21,716 nucleotides of DNA. It comes from Alphaproteobacteria bacterium (lineage in GTDB: Bacteria; Pseudomonadota; Alphaproteobacteria; Rhodospirillales; Rhodospirillaceae). Below, piece by piece: positions 21,244 through 21,716 of the stretch. Position 1 is the stretch's first letter; each line of letters opens with the position of its first letter. Where the stretch lies: NCBI GenBank assembly GCA_015228695.1, contig JADGDA010000009.1:1-21716 (forward strand), in the 5' to 3' direction. The translations under genes were made by a program, and so were the position numbers. The notes under the pieces are model-generated. The model saw only the letters and a list, made by a program, of their open reading frames with translations, was not told where the DNA came from and ran no database searches.

Positions 21244-21716
21244 TTGGCCACCGACAATACCGATCCCCTTCAGGAGGCCCTGTTCCGCGAGGTCGACGAG
21301 GACCTGCGCAGCGACCGGATCTCAGAGCTGTGGAAGACATACGGCAATCTCGTGATCGCCGCCGCCGCCGCGCTCGTCCTGGGGGTTGGCGGGTACGAGG
21401 GCTGGCGTGCGTGGGACGCGAAGCAGCGCGACGCGGATTCCCTGCGTTACGCCACGGCGGCCGCCCAGGCCGAGGACGGCAAGACGGCTGCGGCTCTGGA
21501 AGCGCTGGGGGCGGCGTCCGCCGAGGGTGGCGCCGGGTATCGGGCCATCGCCGCCCTGCACCGGGCTGCCCTGCTGGTCTCCTCCGGAGACGGCGCGGGG
21601 GCCGTCGCCCTGTATCGGAAGATCATGGACGATGACGGCCTGGACGACGCCCACCGCGATGCCGCCCGCCTCCTCGCCGCGCTCCATTCCGTGGACCAGG
21701 GCGACCCGAAGGACCT
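21244..21716 (+). CDS. YfgM-like tetratricopeptide membrane protein (3' truncated)
   Basis: The first 157 codons are present and the frame runs off the window. The N-terminus reads LATDNTDPLQEALFREVDED in the cytoplasm, then LWKTYGNLVIAAAAALVLG and a single membrane helix (about residues 36-55), then helical TPR-like repeats rich in Ala (ATAAAQAEDG, ALEALGAASAEGG, AIAALHRAALLVSSGD). This fits the YfgM/TPR_21 family, an inner-membrane protein with a periplasmic TPR domain linked to envelope-protein quality control. A TTG start is chosen because GGAG lies 6 bases upstream and it fits the family's N-terminus; an in-frame GTG at 21211 would add 11 residues without a clear ribosome site. In relatives bamB and der usually follow. 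Confidence 0.85.
   Translation, partial: MATDNTDPLQEALFREVDEDLRSDRISELWKTYGNLVIAAAAALVLGVGGYEGWRAWDAKQRDADSLRYATAAAQAEDGKTAAALEALGAASAEGGAGYRAIAALHRAALLVSSGDGAGAVALYRKIMDDDGLDDAHRDAARLLAALHSVDQGDPKD

Noticed and set aside
19542..21257. 571-codon open frame on the minus strand
   Set aside because: It is antisense to the B12 radical SAM gene, whose motifs are clear; no recognisable domain in the antisense product.

Overview
The window looks like chromosome of a high-GC alphaproteobacterium, most likely a Rhodospirillales-type organism (Magnetospirillum/Azospirillum relatives). The basis is the strong GC bias in third codon positions, the alphaproteobacterial style of rdgB, rph and murJ, and a YfgM-like gene that starts with TTG. 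No tRNA, rRNA, CRISPR array or insertion sequence was seen. Coding density is very high and no gene-free stretch exceeds about 140 bases.

Region 1 (1-3706, + strand) is a tightly overlapping four-gene operon. It holds the 3' end of a possible CsgG/FlgO-like envelope protein, two proteins I do not recognise (530 and 185 aa), and a 441-aa single-pass membrane protein. The N-terminal half of that last protein reads as a Lon-type (S16) Ser-Lys protease domain without an AAA+ motor. It is followed by a membrane helix, a Pro-rich linker and a probable periplasmic domain.

Region 2 (3735-8029, - strand) is mostly housekeeping. A c-di-GMP phosphodiesterase with a C-terminal zinc-binding CZB domain (EAL-CZB) has its own recognisable promoter with a direct repeat. 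Upstream of it lie rdgB, rph and murJ.

Region 3 (8169-21146, + strand) is the most interesting part: twelve genes in one direction, nearly all overlapping or separated by 0-56 bases. In order they encode an SDR epimerase/reductase, a GT9 glycosyltransferase, a B12-type radical SAM protein, an Fe-S old-yellow-enzyme oxidoreductase, an APH/choline-kinase-like phosphotransferase, a two-subunit transketolase, a SPASM/twitch radical SAM protein, a sugar C-methyltransferase with zinc site, a second SAM methyltransferase, an RmlD-like reductase and a second B12-type radical SAM protein. Together they read as an uncharacterised pathway that builds, branches, reduces, methylates and transfers an unusual sugar or sugar-derived small molecule. 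No nucleotidyltransferase, flippase or polymerase is encoded, so activation and export must come from elsewhere. Short tandem duplications mark three of its gene boundaries.

Region 4 (21244-end) is the start of a YfgM-like membrane-anchored TPR protein, back in housekeeping territory. The cluster therefore sits as an island between murJ and the yfgM gene.
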